9,875 nucleotides of DNA from Desulfovibrio sp. (lineage in GTDB: Bacteria > Desulfobacterota > Desulfovibrionia > Desulfovibrionales > Desulfovibrionaceae), in the NCBI RefSeq assembly GCF_019424165.1, contig NZ_JAHZAA010000023.1:30503-40377 (forward strand), given 5' to 3'. Positions 1-6,708 of this stretch are shown here, piece after piece. The stretch's first letter is position 1. Each line of letters begins with the position of its first letter. Position numbers and translations under genes: made by a program. The notes below the pieces were generated by a model. That model was not told the DNA's origin. It saw only the letters and a program-made list of their open reading frames with translations, and did no database searches.

Positions 1-792
1 GCAACGCTTGTGATCTATCTTGCCTGTGGCGCGGTGGCTGGTGTGCTGGCCGGGCTGCTGGGCGTAGGGGGCGGCATTGTGCTGGTCCCCATGATGGTGG
101 CTATTTTCCCCACCGTGGGCGTACCGGCGGAATATGTGCAGCAGATGGCGCTCGGCACGTCGCTTGCCTCCATCATGATCACATCCATTTCCAGCGCCCG
201 CGCCCATAACAAACGCGGGGCCGTACACTGGGACATCTTCCGCAACATTACCCCCGGCATTCTTCTGGGTACGTTTGCAGGCGGGCTTATCGCCACACAC
301 ATGCCCACCCTGGCGCTCAAGATCATCTTCATCTGTTTTCTGTTTGTGGTGGCGGCGCAGATGCTTTCCGGCTACCGCCCCCCTGCCACGCGTAACATGC
401 CGGGCTTTGCGGGTACATCAGGCGTTGGTCTGGGCATAGGGCTTCTTTCAAGCTTTGTGGGCATCGGCGGCGGCACGCTCTCCGTGCCTTTCATGTCCAC
501 CTGCAATGTTCCCCTGCACCATGCCGTGGGTACTTCGGCCGCCATCGGCTTTCCCATCGCCGTGGCGGGTACGCTTGGCTACATTATAGGCGGCTGGGGG
601 CGTCCTGACCTGCCTGCCATGACGTTGGGCTTTGTCAATCTGTGGGCGCTCCTCGGCATTGCTTCGGCCAGCTTTCTTACCGCGCCCCTGGGTGTAAAAC
701 TGTCGCACGCCCTGCCCGCCGACAAGCTCAAGCGCGGCTTTGCCTGTTTTCTGATCCTTGTGGCTGTCAAGATGGCCTGGGGATTGCTGTAA
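1..792 (+). CDS. TauE/SafE-family anion permease, 5' partial
   Basis: Inner-membrane permease of the TauE/SafE (DUF81) family. Members move sulfite, sulfoacetate and other mostly sulfur-containing organic anions; the substrate cannot be read from sequence. The frame is open to the left edge (three codons before a GTG at 10), so the true start probably lies just outside. If GTG 10 were the start the protein would be 260 residues, normal for the family. In that numbering the two-fold family repeat is clear: GLLGVGGGIVLVP at 15-27 matches SFVGIGGGTLSVP at 148-160, and ALGTSLA at 48-54 matches AVGTSAA at 172-178. Hydrophobic segments fill nearly the whole length, giving about seven to eight membrane helices. 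The YitT gene follows after 27 bases, suggesting cotranscription. In a sulfate reducer sulfite export would make sense, but that is inference. Family call is firm; substrate unknown. Confidence 0.88.
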   Translation, partial: ATLVIYLACGAVAGVLAGLLGVGGGIVLVPMMVAIFPTVGVPAEYVQQMALGTSLASIMITSISSARAHNKRGAVHWDIFRNITPGILLGTFAGGLIATHMPTLALKIIFICFLFVVAAQMLSGYRPPATRNMPGFAGTSGVGLGIGLLSSFVGIGGGTLSVPFMSTCNVPLHHAVGTSAAIGFPIAVAGTLGYIIGGWGRPDLPAMTLGFVNLWALLGIASASFLTAPLGVKLSHALPADKLKRGFACFLILVAVKMAWGLL

Positions 793-819
793 CCATAAAT
801 TGCTGTCAGGATAAGGGGT

Positions 820-1686
820 ATGAAGCTTTATACCTACAATCACAAGCTGGCCGAATCTGTTTGGTGGAATCTGCTCTGGCTGACCCTCGGCGGTCTGCTC
901 ATGACCATCTGCGTGCAAAGCGTGGCCGCGCCCCACGACTTTCTCGCCGGGGGCATCATGGGCGTGGCCCTGCTGACCAACTACTGGACAGGCACGCTCA
1001 CCCCCCTTGTCTGGTACGCGCTGCTGTGCGCACCGGTGTATATTTTCGGCTGGTTTTTTGTGGGAAAGCGCTTTCTGCTCTATACCGCGTACGGAACCCT
1101 GTGCACCACGGTTTTCGGCTTTTTTATCGATTTTACCATCCCGGTACAGAACGACCTTTACGCTGCGGTTGTAGGCGGCGTGCTGCACGGCACGGCCTGC
1201 GGCATGATGCTGCGCACCCTGGGCAGCGGTGGCGGCACTGACGTTATCGCCGTGGTACTCAAAGACCGCTGGAATTTTTCCATCGGCCAGTTCAACGTCA
1301 TTTTCAACGTCCTGCTTTTTCTGCTTGGCGCGTACCGCCTGCCGCTGGACCTTATCGTGGCGTCAATGATCATGATGTTCATCTCGTCCAGCGCTCTTGA
1401 GTACGTGCTGGGCATGTTCAACAGGCGCAAGCTGGTCATGGTCATCTCCGATCACGGCGAGGAAATCAGCGAGGCCATTCTGGTAACGGAACGCTTCGGG
1501 GCGACCATGCTGCGCGGCAAGGGGGCCTACTCCGGCTCTGACCGCGAAATCCTGCTCACCGTCACCACCAATATCGCCCTCAAGCGGCTGGAAAACCTGG
1601 TGTACAGCATTGACCCCAATGCCCTCTTTATCGTTGAAAACACCTTCTATGTCTCCGGTGGGCAGTTTGCCCGGCGCGGGCGGTAG
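820..1686 (+). CDS. YitT-family membrane protein (DUF161 + DUF2179)
   Basis: Multi-pass inner-membrane protein of the YitT family, 288 residues, the usual length. Residues about 15-200 carry five to six hydrophobic segments with the family's glycine-rich turn GSGGGTDVIA at 135-144. Residues about 205-285 form the soluble C-terminal DUF2179 domain, ending in the characteristic IVENTFYVSGGQF (271-283). DUF2179 resembles small ligand-binding regulatory domains, but the transported or sensed molecule is not known for most members. The ATG at 820 has AGGA (808-811) eight bases upstream. It sits 27 bases after the TauE/SafE gene and 8 bases before the amidohydrolase gene, so it is probably the middle gene of an operon. 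Identity of the family is clear; function is not. Confidence 0.9.
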   Translation: MKLYTYNHKLAESVWWNLLWLTLGGLLMTICVQSVAAPHDFLAGGIMGVALLTNYWTGTLTPLVWYALLCAPVYIFGWFFVGKRFLLYTAYGTLCTTVFGFFIDFTIPVQNDLYAAVVGGVLHGTACGMMLRTLGSGGGTDVIAVVLKDRWNFSIGQFNVIFNVLLFLLGAYRLPLDLIVASMIMMFISSSALEYVLGMFNRRKLVMVISDHGEEISEAILVTERFGATMLRGKGAYSGSDREILLTVTTNIALKRLENLVYSIDPNALFIVENTFYVSGGQFARRGR

Positions 1687-1694
1687 GAACACAC

Positions 1695-2993
1695 ATGCAC
1701 CCGAAGGGGCCTTCAGATTTCCCTACAGGTTCACAGGCAGCCTTCGCGCAGCCCCAAAACGGGAGCGCCAGCGGCCAGGCGAACCAGTCCGCTGAGCCTG
1801 CGCTGGCTATCAGGGCCAGAAGCATCGTGACCCTTGCGGGTGAAGGCCCGTCCAGGGGGGCGAGGCTGTTTGCGCCCCTGAAAAAGATCGACAATGCCGT
1901 GCTTATCGTGCGTGGCGGACTGGTGGAAGAGGTTCGCCCCTGGTCTGCCGCCGCGGCTCCCGCCGGAGCTGTCGTGCGCGATGTGGGCGCTGTGTGCCTG
2001 GCCCCGGCCTGCGTCAACGCGCACACGCATCTTGAACTCTCACATCTTGCCGGGCGCACTGTCTGGGGCAAAGGTTTCACTGCATGGCTGCAAAGCCTCG
2101 TTCCCCTGCTGCCCGAAGCTCCCGATGCGCAGGCCGTGGAAAATGCCTGCGCTCATATGGCCGGAACCGGGACCCTGTACGCGGGCAATATTACCGGCTC
2201 GCTGCCTGGCGGCACGCTTCTGGCTGACGTGGCCTGCCGGGAAACGGGCATTACCGCAAGCCATTTTTGCGAATGGTTCGGTTTTGGCGCACCCTTTGCT
2301 GACGGCATCCGCCCCTGGCCGCCCCGCTGCCGCCAGGTTCTGGAGGACGACCCCTTTCTGGCGGCCCGCTGCGCCCCCGGCGGTCACGCCCTCTACTCCA
2401 CCGGGCCTGACATCCTGACCGCCGCCAGACAGGACTGCGCCCGCATGGGCCGTATTTTCAGCTTTCACCTGGCGGAATCGCCCGATGAAACGCAGATGCT
2501 GGTCACGGGTGACGGTCCCTTGCGCCATTTCTACGAAAAGGCGGTTCTGCCCGAAGACTGGCAGGCCCCCGGCCTGCGCCCCCTGGCCTACGCCGTCAAA
2601 CTGGGGCTTCTCGGCACAGGCGCCCTTGCCGTACACGGCACACAGCTTGACGCCCAGGAGGTGGAGGTGCTGGCCGCCAGTGGCACGGCCCTGTGCCTTT
2701 GCCCGCGCTCCAACCGCAATCTCGGCCTTGGCGTGCCGCCGGTACGCGACCTGCTTGAAAGCGGCTGCCTGCTCTGCCTTGGCACAGACGGTCTGACCAG
2801 CAACCGCGACCTGGACGTTCGGCAAGAAGCAGTATGGCTGCGCGACAACCTTGACGTTCCCCCCGAAGCATTGGTGCGCCTCATGACTGTCAACGGCGCT
2901 GCTGCCCTCAACCTGCTCCCCGGCGGCGCAGGCCGCCTGGAACCGGGCTGTCCGGCTGCATTCTGCGTACTGCCCGAAGCCCTCGTCTATTAG
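1695..2993 (+). CDS. Amidohydrolase, likely aminodeoxyfutalosine deaminase-like
   Basis: Metal-dependent hydrolase of the amidohydrolase superfamily (Atz/Trz, COG0402 type), 432 residues, cytoplasmic. Metal and catalytic residues are all present: NAHTHLELS at 108-116 (H110, H112), FHLAES at 257-262 (H258, E261), AVHGTQLD at 312-319 (H314) and LGTDGLTSN at 362-370 (D365). The HTHLELSHL signature and the later PRSN (337-340) resemble proteins annotated as aminodeoxyfutalosine deaminases, which convert 6-amino-6-deoxyfutalosine to futalosine in the alternative menaquinone pathway. Other deaminases of the same superfamily (S-adenosylhomocysteine, guanine or triazine type) cannot be excluded. The first 36 residues are Gln/Ser/Ala-rich, look unconserved and precede the beta-strand domain. 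Start: ATG 1695 has AGGAA (1685-1689) five bases upstream, overlapping the YitT stop codon, so translation may be coupled. No other menaquinone gene is in view. Confidence 0.85.
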   Translation: MHPKGPSDFPTGSQAAFAQPQNGSASGQANQSAEPALAIRARSIVTLAGEGPSRGARLFAPLKKIDNAVLIVRGGLVEEVRPWSAAAAPAGAVVRDVGAVCLAPACVNAHTHLELSHLAGRTVWGKGFTAWLQSLVPLLPEAPDAQAVENACAHMAGTGTLYAGNITGSLPGGTLLADVACRETGITASHFCEWFGFGAPFADGIRPWPPRCRQVLEDDPFLAARCAPGGHALYSTGPDILTAARQDCARMGRIFSFHLAESPDETQMLVTGDGPLRHFYEKAVLPEDWQAPGLRPLAYAVKLGLLGTGALAVHGTQLDAQEVEVLAASGTALCLCPRSNRNLGLGVPPVRDLLESGCLLCLGTDGLTSNRDLDVRQEAVWLRDNLDVPPEALVRLMTVNGAAALNLLPGGAGRLEPGCPAAFCVLPEALVY

Positions 2994-3021
2994 AACACTT
3001 TCATCTTGAAAATACTCTGGG

Positions 3022-3042
3022 ACGGTGTGCGCAAGCACCCGT
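3022..3042 (+). repeat. Inverted repeat, hairpin with GCAA tetraloop
   Basis: Bases 3022-3030 pair with 3035-3042 over eight base pairs with one bulged T (3026), closing a GCAA loop (3031-3034) of the stable GNRA class. It begins 28 bases after the amidohydrolase stop. No T-run follows, so it is not a standard intrinsic terminator; it could protect the 3' end of the message or be part of a larger structure. Confidence 0.45.
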
Positions 3043-3067
3043 TGCAGAGGCCCGGGCGCAATGTATT

Positions 3068-3106
3068 TGCGCGACCAGCTACCGCAACTGGCGCGCATTG
3101 CTGTTT
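3068..3106 (+). terminator. Possible terminator of the upstream three-gene operon
   Basis: A GC-rich stem of ten base pairs with one bulged A (3074): TGCGCG (3068-3073) plus CCAG (3075-3078) pair with CTGG plus CGCGCA (3088-3097) around a nine-base loop. It is followed by TTGCTGTTT (3098-3106), only moderately T-rich. It lies about 75 bases after the amidohydrolase stop. The stem is convincing; its role as a terminator is uncertain because the T-run is imperfect and competing hairpins overlap it. Confidence 0.45.
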
Positions 3107-3136
3107 GACAATGCACGCTATCAACATCACCATACT
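3105..3136 (+). promoter_or_regulatory. Weak sigma-70-like promoter candidate
   Basis: A perfect TTGACA (3105-3110) is followed by CATACT (3131-3136), but the 20-base spacer is longer than the ideal 17. A TATAAA (3136-3141) lies too far away to pair with this -35. TTGACA and TATCAA (3119-3124) also form an imperfect dyad of operator-like shape. If real, it would drive the HPt gene through a leader of about 420 bases, or a small RNA. Confidence 0.25.
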
Positions 3137-3143
3137 ATAAAAG

Positions 3144-3163
3144 TGCACATTGAAAGATGTGCA
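3144..3163. repeat. 7-bp inverted repeat TGCACAT-N6-ATGTGCA
   Basis: A perfect dyad, TGCACAT at 3144-3150 and ATGTGCA at 3157-3163, with six bases between. It lies just downstream of the AT-rich promoter-like stretch, where a repressor operator or the first hairpin of a leader RNA would be placed. No regulator encoded in the window is an obvious partner. Confidence 0.4.
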
Positions 3164-3519
3164 GCCTCTCCAGCACGGCAAGCAATTCCACGCGTGCGGC
3201 GCTGTTTCGTTAAATGCAGGTATATTCCTGCGTACCATCTCTGTGGCTTTTTTATTTTCGCACACACAGCGGCTGTTTTTGCTCCGGTCAGTACAGCCGG
3301 AAAAAACGGCAAGCGGCTTTACCCGTTCTCTCCCCCCGCCGGGCCTGAAGCGACCCGCGGCGGCCGTCTGCCCATATGCGTGCTGTGCGCGCCTTTGCAA
3401 CAATCGGCACTTTATACCAATAAAATTATTGTCATGCGCAAGCCTAACTGGCAGTATTTGCCCACACCAATTCCGCTTGTCTGAAGTCTCAAGGGACCAT
3501 TGCCCCGCGCTGTGGCCCT

Positions 3520-3535
3520 GACGGCATCTGCCGTC
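3520..3535 (+). repeat. Hairpin in HPt leader
   Basis: GACGGC (3520-3525) and GCCGTC (3530-3535) form a perfect six-base-pair stem with an ATCT loop, 29 bases before the HPt start codon and about 20 before its ribosome site. It is followed by TGTTATC rather than a T-run. It could stabilise the 5' end of the message or modulate translation. Confidence 0.4.
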
Positions 3536-3564
3536 TGTTATCAACCCGCGCCAAGAAGGAAACC

Positions 3565-3903
3565 ATGACCGAGGAATTACTGGACTGGAAGGATGCCATG
3601 AGCCGTGTGCTCAACAAGCGTGACCTTTACGTCAAGCTGCTGGGCAAATTTATTGAAACGGAACGCGACACTCCTGACAGGGTGGCTGTGGCTCTCAAGA
3701 ACGGCAATGCCGATGAAGCCAGGCGACTGGTACACAGCACCAAGGGAGCAGCAGCCAACCTGGGGGCCAAGGCGCTGGCCGCCGCCGCGCTGGAGCTTGA
3801 AATGGCCATCAGGGCCGGGGCGGACACGGGCCGCGCCCTCAGCCACTTCAGCACCACTGTTATGGAAACCCTGGTGACCATGCATGCCTTCATGACCCAG
3901 TAG
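3565..3903 (+). CDS. Stand-alone HPt (histidine phosphotransfer) domain protein
   Basis: Small cytoplasmic phosphorelay carrier of 112 residues, essentially a single HPt four-helix bundle. The signature ARRLVHSTKGAAANLGA (52-68) places the phosphorylatable histidine at H57, followed by the expected K60-G61 and a long Ala-rich helix up to about residue 85. HPt proteins shuttle phosphate between the receiver domain of a hybrid sensor kinase and a response regulator. None of those partners is encoded in the window, so this is an orphan module and its pathway is unknown. The ATG at 3565 has AAGGA (3556-3560) four bases upstream. The gene is monocistronic: 571 non-coding bases precede it and an intrinsic terminator starts two bases after the stop codon. 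Confidence 0.85.
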   Translation: MTEELLDWKDAMSRVLNKRDLYVKLLGKFIETERDTPDRVAVALKNGNADEARRLVHSTKGAAANLGAKALAAAALELEMAIRAGADTGRALSHFSTTVMETLVTMHAFMTQ

Positions 3904-3904
3904 T

Positions 3905-3937
3905 TCCGAAGTTTCTGAATTTCGCTTCGGATTTTAT
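3905..3937 (+). terminator. Intrinsic terminator of the HPt gene
   Basis: TCCGAAG (3905-3911) pairs with CTTCGGA (3925-3931), seven base pairs around a 13-base loop, followed at once by TTTTAT (3932-3937). It begins two bases after the HPt stop codon. Confidence 0.75.
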
Positions 3938-3981
3938 AAAAAATAAAAAATGCCGCTCCGGCCGGTTACGGCAGGAGCGGC
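3938..3981 (-). terminator. Strong intrinsic terminator on minus strand (copA side)
   Basis: GCCGCTCC (3952-3959) pairs with GGAGCGGC (3974-3981), and inside it GCCG (3961-3964) with CGGC (3969-3972) around a GTTA loop: twelve base pairs with one G/A mismatch. The A-rich block at 3938-3950 becomes a long T-run after the stem on the minus strand. It therefore stops leftward transcription, most simply that of copA, although it lies about 200 bases past the copA stop. Confidence 0.85.
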
Positions 3982-4001
3982 CAAGACCACGATGTATCCG
4001 G

Positions 4002-4045
4002 CAATGCCGCAGCCGCGCTTCATAACAACAGAAGCTGCGGCGTTG
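4002..4045. repeat. Long inverted repeat downstream of copA
   Basis: Bases 4002-4013 pair with 4034-4045 over twelve positions around a 20-base loop. One position is a T/G pair, a wobble in plus-strand RNA but an A/C mismatch in minus-strand RNA. The rest of the 3982-4178 spacer holds two weaker dyads, CTTTG/CAAAG (4070-4074 with 4090-4094) and CTGCCG/CGGCAG (4103-4108 with 4123-4128), and no credible gene. Confidence 0.5.
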
Positions 4046-4178
4046 TCCCAGTCTTCCAGAGCCGATTACCTTTGAAATGCTTTATATACCAAAGTTGTCA
4101 TCCTGCCGAAAAATGCAATCCCCGGCAGAAAGCACGCCGTGTTCCGACGCGCTGTACTCTCGTGCAACGTTAGCACAT

Positions 4179-6548
4179 TTAAACTTTTTCAAAGTTAAAA
4201 TGTTCTATCTTGAAAAAACGCAGCCTCAGGGCGTTTGTCACCACTGACACCGACGACAGGGCCATGGCCGTACCCGCTATCATGGGCGAGAGCATGGGAC
4301 CGCCAAAAGCGTGCAACAGACCGGCCGCCACGGGCAGGCCCAGCACGTTGTAGCCAAACGCCCAGAAGAGGTTCTGCCGGATATTGCGCATGGTGGCGCG
4401 CGAAAGCGCCAGTGCTGTCAGCACGGCCTCCATGCCGCCGCGCATCAGCACGATATCTCCGGCCTCCGCGCTCACGTCCACACCTGTTCCCACAGCCATG
4501 CCCACATTTGCCAGAGCCAACGCCGGGGCGTCGTTGATGCCGTCGCCCACCATGCCCACCACATGCCCCTCATCCTGCAAACGGCGCACATAGTCGGCCT
4601 TTTCGGCGGGCAGCAGACCGGCGGCCACTTCATCCACGCCTACCTGCGCGGCCACAGCACGAGCCGTGCGCTCATTGTCGCCCGTAAGCATGACAACGCG
4701 TACGCCCATTTCCCGCAGGCGCGCCACCACTGAAGGCGATTCCGGGCGTATGCCGTCGGCCAGCGCCAATATGCCCGCCAGGTGGTTTTCTCCGCCGCGG
4801 TCCAGAGCCAGCAGCAGGGGCGTCTGCCCGGCCTCGGCCAGCACGGCCAGCCGGTCCGCAATATCCTGCGAAACCTCAAGGCCGCACTCTTTCATAAAGG
4901 CGCGGTTGCCCACGGCCACCCGGCAATCCTGCTCATCGGCAAATACCCGTCCCGCAATGCCCATACCGGGCGTCACCACCACATCCTCTACCCGGCGGGC
5001 GGGCAGGCTGCGGTCATGCCCGGCCTTGATAAGGGCCTGGGCCAGCGGATGCTCGGAACGTGCCTCAAGGGCGGCGGCCAGGCTCAGAAGGCCGTTTTCG
5101 TCAAAGTCTCCTGCTCCTTCCAGCAGGGTTACCCCGGTGAGCACGGGCTTGCCCGTGGTCAGGGTTCCGGTCTTGTCCACGGCAAGCACATCGATATGCC
5201 CGGCCTGCTCCAGAGCGGAGCCGTTCTTGATGAGCACGCCAAGCTGCGCGCCGCGCCCGGTCCCCACCATGATGGACATGGGCGTGGCAAGGCCCATGGC
5301 GCACGGGCAGGCCATGACCAGCACAGCCACAAAAACGGTCAGCGGCGTGGTGACCGGTTCGGAACTGAACACCAGCCAGGCCAGCGCCGCCAGCACCGCA
5401 TAAATCATGACAGCGGGAACAAAATAATAACTCACCCGGTCCGCAAGGCGGGCAATGGGCGCCTTGCTGCCCTGAGCCTCGCGCACCATGCGGATAATGC
5501 GCGCAAGACGCGTGTTGCGGCCCACCGCATCGGCCCGCAGGGTAAGCGAGCCTTCACCGTTGACGCTGCCCGCCACCAGCTTGTCTCCCGGCCCCACCGC
5601 CACGGGAATGGACTCGCCCGTGAGCAGTGAAAGGTCCACGGCGCTCTTGCCGGTGAGCACTTCGCCATCCACAGGCACGCGGCCGCCGGGACGCAACAGC
5701 AGGTGATCGCCAGCCCTGACGGCGGACAGGGGAACTTCGCGCGGCGGCTGGGCCTCATCCGCAGGGTCAAGCTGCAAGGCCGTTTCAGGGGTAAGGCTCA
5801 TGAGCGCGCCCATGGCGTCGCCGGCCTTGCGCTTTGCCGTGGCTTCAAGAAACTGCCCCAATTCTATCATGGTCAGCAGTACGGCCCCGGATTCATAATA
5901 AAGATTCATGGCCCGTTCCACCGGATCCAGCCCCATGAGACCCAGCACCGTATTGACCAGGCTGTAAGCAAACGCCGCGCCCGTACCCACGGCCACAAGG
6001 CTGTCCATGGCCGGGGCCTTGCGCAGCAACGCGCGGATGCCGTCCACATAAAAGTGACGTCCAAGCCAGACTATGGGCAGGCTGAGAAAAAGCTGCACCA
6101 GCATAAAGGTGCGCGGCGAAGCATGCGGATCAAGCCAGCCGGGCAGATCAAGGCCCACCATATGCCCCATGGATACAACAAGCAGTGGCACGGCAAAGCA
6201 GGCCATGGGTACAAGACGGCGCAAACGGTCGCGCGAATCCTTGAGAGCCCTGGCTCTGCCTTCGGCAAATTCGACCGAGGCGTCATCATCGCTGGCGGGG
6301 GTGGCGCTGAAGCCAAGCGTGGCGACCCGCCCCATAATTTCGCGCTGCACCTCGTCTTCACGGCCGGGGCTGGCCCACACTTCTGCCTTGGCGGTAGCAA
6401 GATTGACGCTGATTTTTTCCACGCCTTCCATACGGCCCACCACGCGCTCGATGCGCGAAGAGCAGGCGGCGCAGTGCATGCCGCCGATATCAAATTGCAG
6501 GGGGCATGCCCCTTCGGCGGCGTCCTTACCAGCAATGGCCTCGCTCAT
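4179..6548 (-). CDS. copA: Cu(I)-exporting P1B-1-type ATPase CopA
   Basis: Inner-membrane pump that uses ATP to expel Cu(I) from the cytoplasm. From the chosen start it has 789 residues. One N-terminal heavy-metal domain (about 16-81) carries GMHCAAC with C26 and C29. About eight membrane helices follow. P-type landmarks are intact: TGES 310-313, CPC 414-416 in the sixth helix, DKTGT 458-462 with phosphorylated D458, SEHP 498-501, TGDN 622-625 and GDGIND 668-673. The P1B-1 copper signatures are exact: N726-x6-YN-x4-P739 in helix 7 and P755-x6-M762-xx-SS in helix 8, which argues for Cu(I) or Ag(I) over Zn or Co. Start: the third ATG of the open frame (6548) has GGAGG six bases upstream; the frame extends to 6593 but an earlier ATG touches the GGAGG. 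It is divergent from copZ. No copper regulator is encoded nearby. Confidence 0.96.
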   Translation of the reverse strand: MSEAIAGKDAAEGACPLQFDIGGMHCAACSSRIERVVGRMEGVEKISVNLATAKAEVWASPGREDEVQREIMGRVATLGFSATPASDDDASVEFAEGRARALKDSRDRLRRLVPMACFAVPLLVVSMGHMVGLDLPGWLDPHASPRTFMLVQLFLSLPIVWLGRHFYVDGIRALLRKAPAMDSLVAVGTGAAFAYSLVNTVLGLMGLDPVERAMNLYYESGAVLLTMIELGQFLEATAKRKAGDAMGALMSLTPETALQLDPADEAQPPREVPLSAVRAGDHLLLRPGGRVPVDGEVLTGKSAVDLSLLTGESIPVAVGPGDKLVAGSVNGEGSLTLRADAVGRNTRLARIIRMVREAQGSKAPIARLADRVSYYFVPAVMIYAVLAALAWLVFSSEPVTTPLTVFVAVLVMACPCAMGLATPMSIMVGTGRGAQLGVLIKNGSALEQAGHIDVLAVDKTGTLTTGKPVLTGVTLLEGAGDFDENGLLSLAAALEARSEHPLAQALIKAGHDRSLPARRVEDVVVTPGMGIAGRVFADEQDCRVAVGNRAFMKECGLEVSQDIADRLAVLAEAGQTPLLLALDRGGENHLAGILALADGIRPESPSVVARLREMGVRVVMLTGDNERTARAVAAQVGVDEVAAGLLPAEKADYVRRLQDEGHVVGMVGDGINDAPALALANVGMAVGTGVDVSAEAGDIVLMRGGMEAVLTALALSRATMRNIRQNLFWAFGYNVLGLPVAAGLLHAFGGPMLSPMIAGTAMALSSVSVVTNALRLRFFKIEHFNFEKV

Positions 6549-6554
6549 ATTCAT

Positions 6555-6559
6555 CCTCC
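6555..6559 (-). promoter_or_regulatory. Ribosome binding site that fixes the copA start
   Basis: GGAGG on the minus strand, six bases before the ATG at 6548. The ATG at 6554 lies directly against it, and the open-frame start at 6593 is upstream of it, so 6548 is the best start. Confidence 0.8.
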
Positions 6560-6635
6560 AGCCCTTTCTGTTCCGAATGACGCGACGTTGCACAGAGCAC
6601 CGCCGCTGTCCGGCCCAGGGTTATTTTGCCGTGGC

Positions 6636-6664
6636 TTGTCATTTGCCATGACCGCGCGTAAACT
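6636..6664 (+). promoter_or_regulatory. Probable copZ promoter with overlapping dyad
   Basis: TTGTCA (6636-6641) and TAAACT (6659-6664) are separated by exactly 17 bases and match the sigma-70 consensus at five and four positions. Transcription would start near 6671, leaving a leader of about 38 bases. The dyad GTCAT-N5-ATGAC (6638-6652) overlaps the -35 box and spacer, a suitable place for a repressor. The spacer is not the 19-20 bases typical of MerR/CueR-activated promoters. I could not place a convincing copA promoter on the other strand. Confidence 0.45.
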
Positions 6665-6696
6665 TGCACTACATTGAAATTGAAAACTGTTTCCCC

Positions 6697-6703
6697 AAGG
6701 AGG
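6697..6703 (+). promoter_or_regulatory. Ribosome binding site that fixes the copZ start
   Basis: AAGGAGG at 6697-6703 is followed by two consecutive ATG codons at 6706 and 6709. Spacing is two bases to the first and five to the second, favouring 6709. A TTG at 6664 is also in frame but lies upstream of this site. Confidence 0.8.
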
Positions 6704-6708
6704 ATATG

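Larger units (their letters stand above)
2994..3564. other. 571-base gene-free region, dense in inverted repeats
   Basis: No convincing gene lies here: open frames on both strands lack ribosome sites and recognisable domains. The stretch is visibly less GC-rich than the flanking genes. It holds the end of the upstream operon, a series of inverted repeats (3022-3042, 3056-3072, 3068-3097, 3091-3118, 3144-3163, 3216-3231), a T-rich run at 3247-3257, an AT-rich patch with CAATAA-AA-TTATTG at 3418-3431, and a hairpin at 3520-3535 close to the HPt start. It probably combines a terminator, the HPt promoter and a long structured leader, or a small RNA; none is proven. Confidence 0.6.

Noticed and set aside
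2040..3116. Long minus-strand open frame of 358 codons opposite the amidohydrolase
   Set aside because: It mirrors a clearly real gene with all catalytic motifs intact and shows no family features itself.
3449..3461. Sigma-54-like motif, TGGCAG followed by TTGC
   Set aside because: The GG and GC elements are 10 bases apart instead of the required 12, so it does not fit a -24/-12 promoter.
2990..3544. Open frame of 184 codons on the minus strand filling the spacer before the HPt gene
   Set aside because: Starts with TTG without a ribosome site, has no recognisable domain or consistent composition, and overlaps the HPt leader. Long chance frames are common in GC-rich DNA.
4069..4104. Tiny minus-strand frame of 11 codons in the copA-HPt spacer with GGCAGG before its ATG
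   Set aside because: Too short and weakly supported; the region is better explained as a structured 3' UTR.
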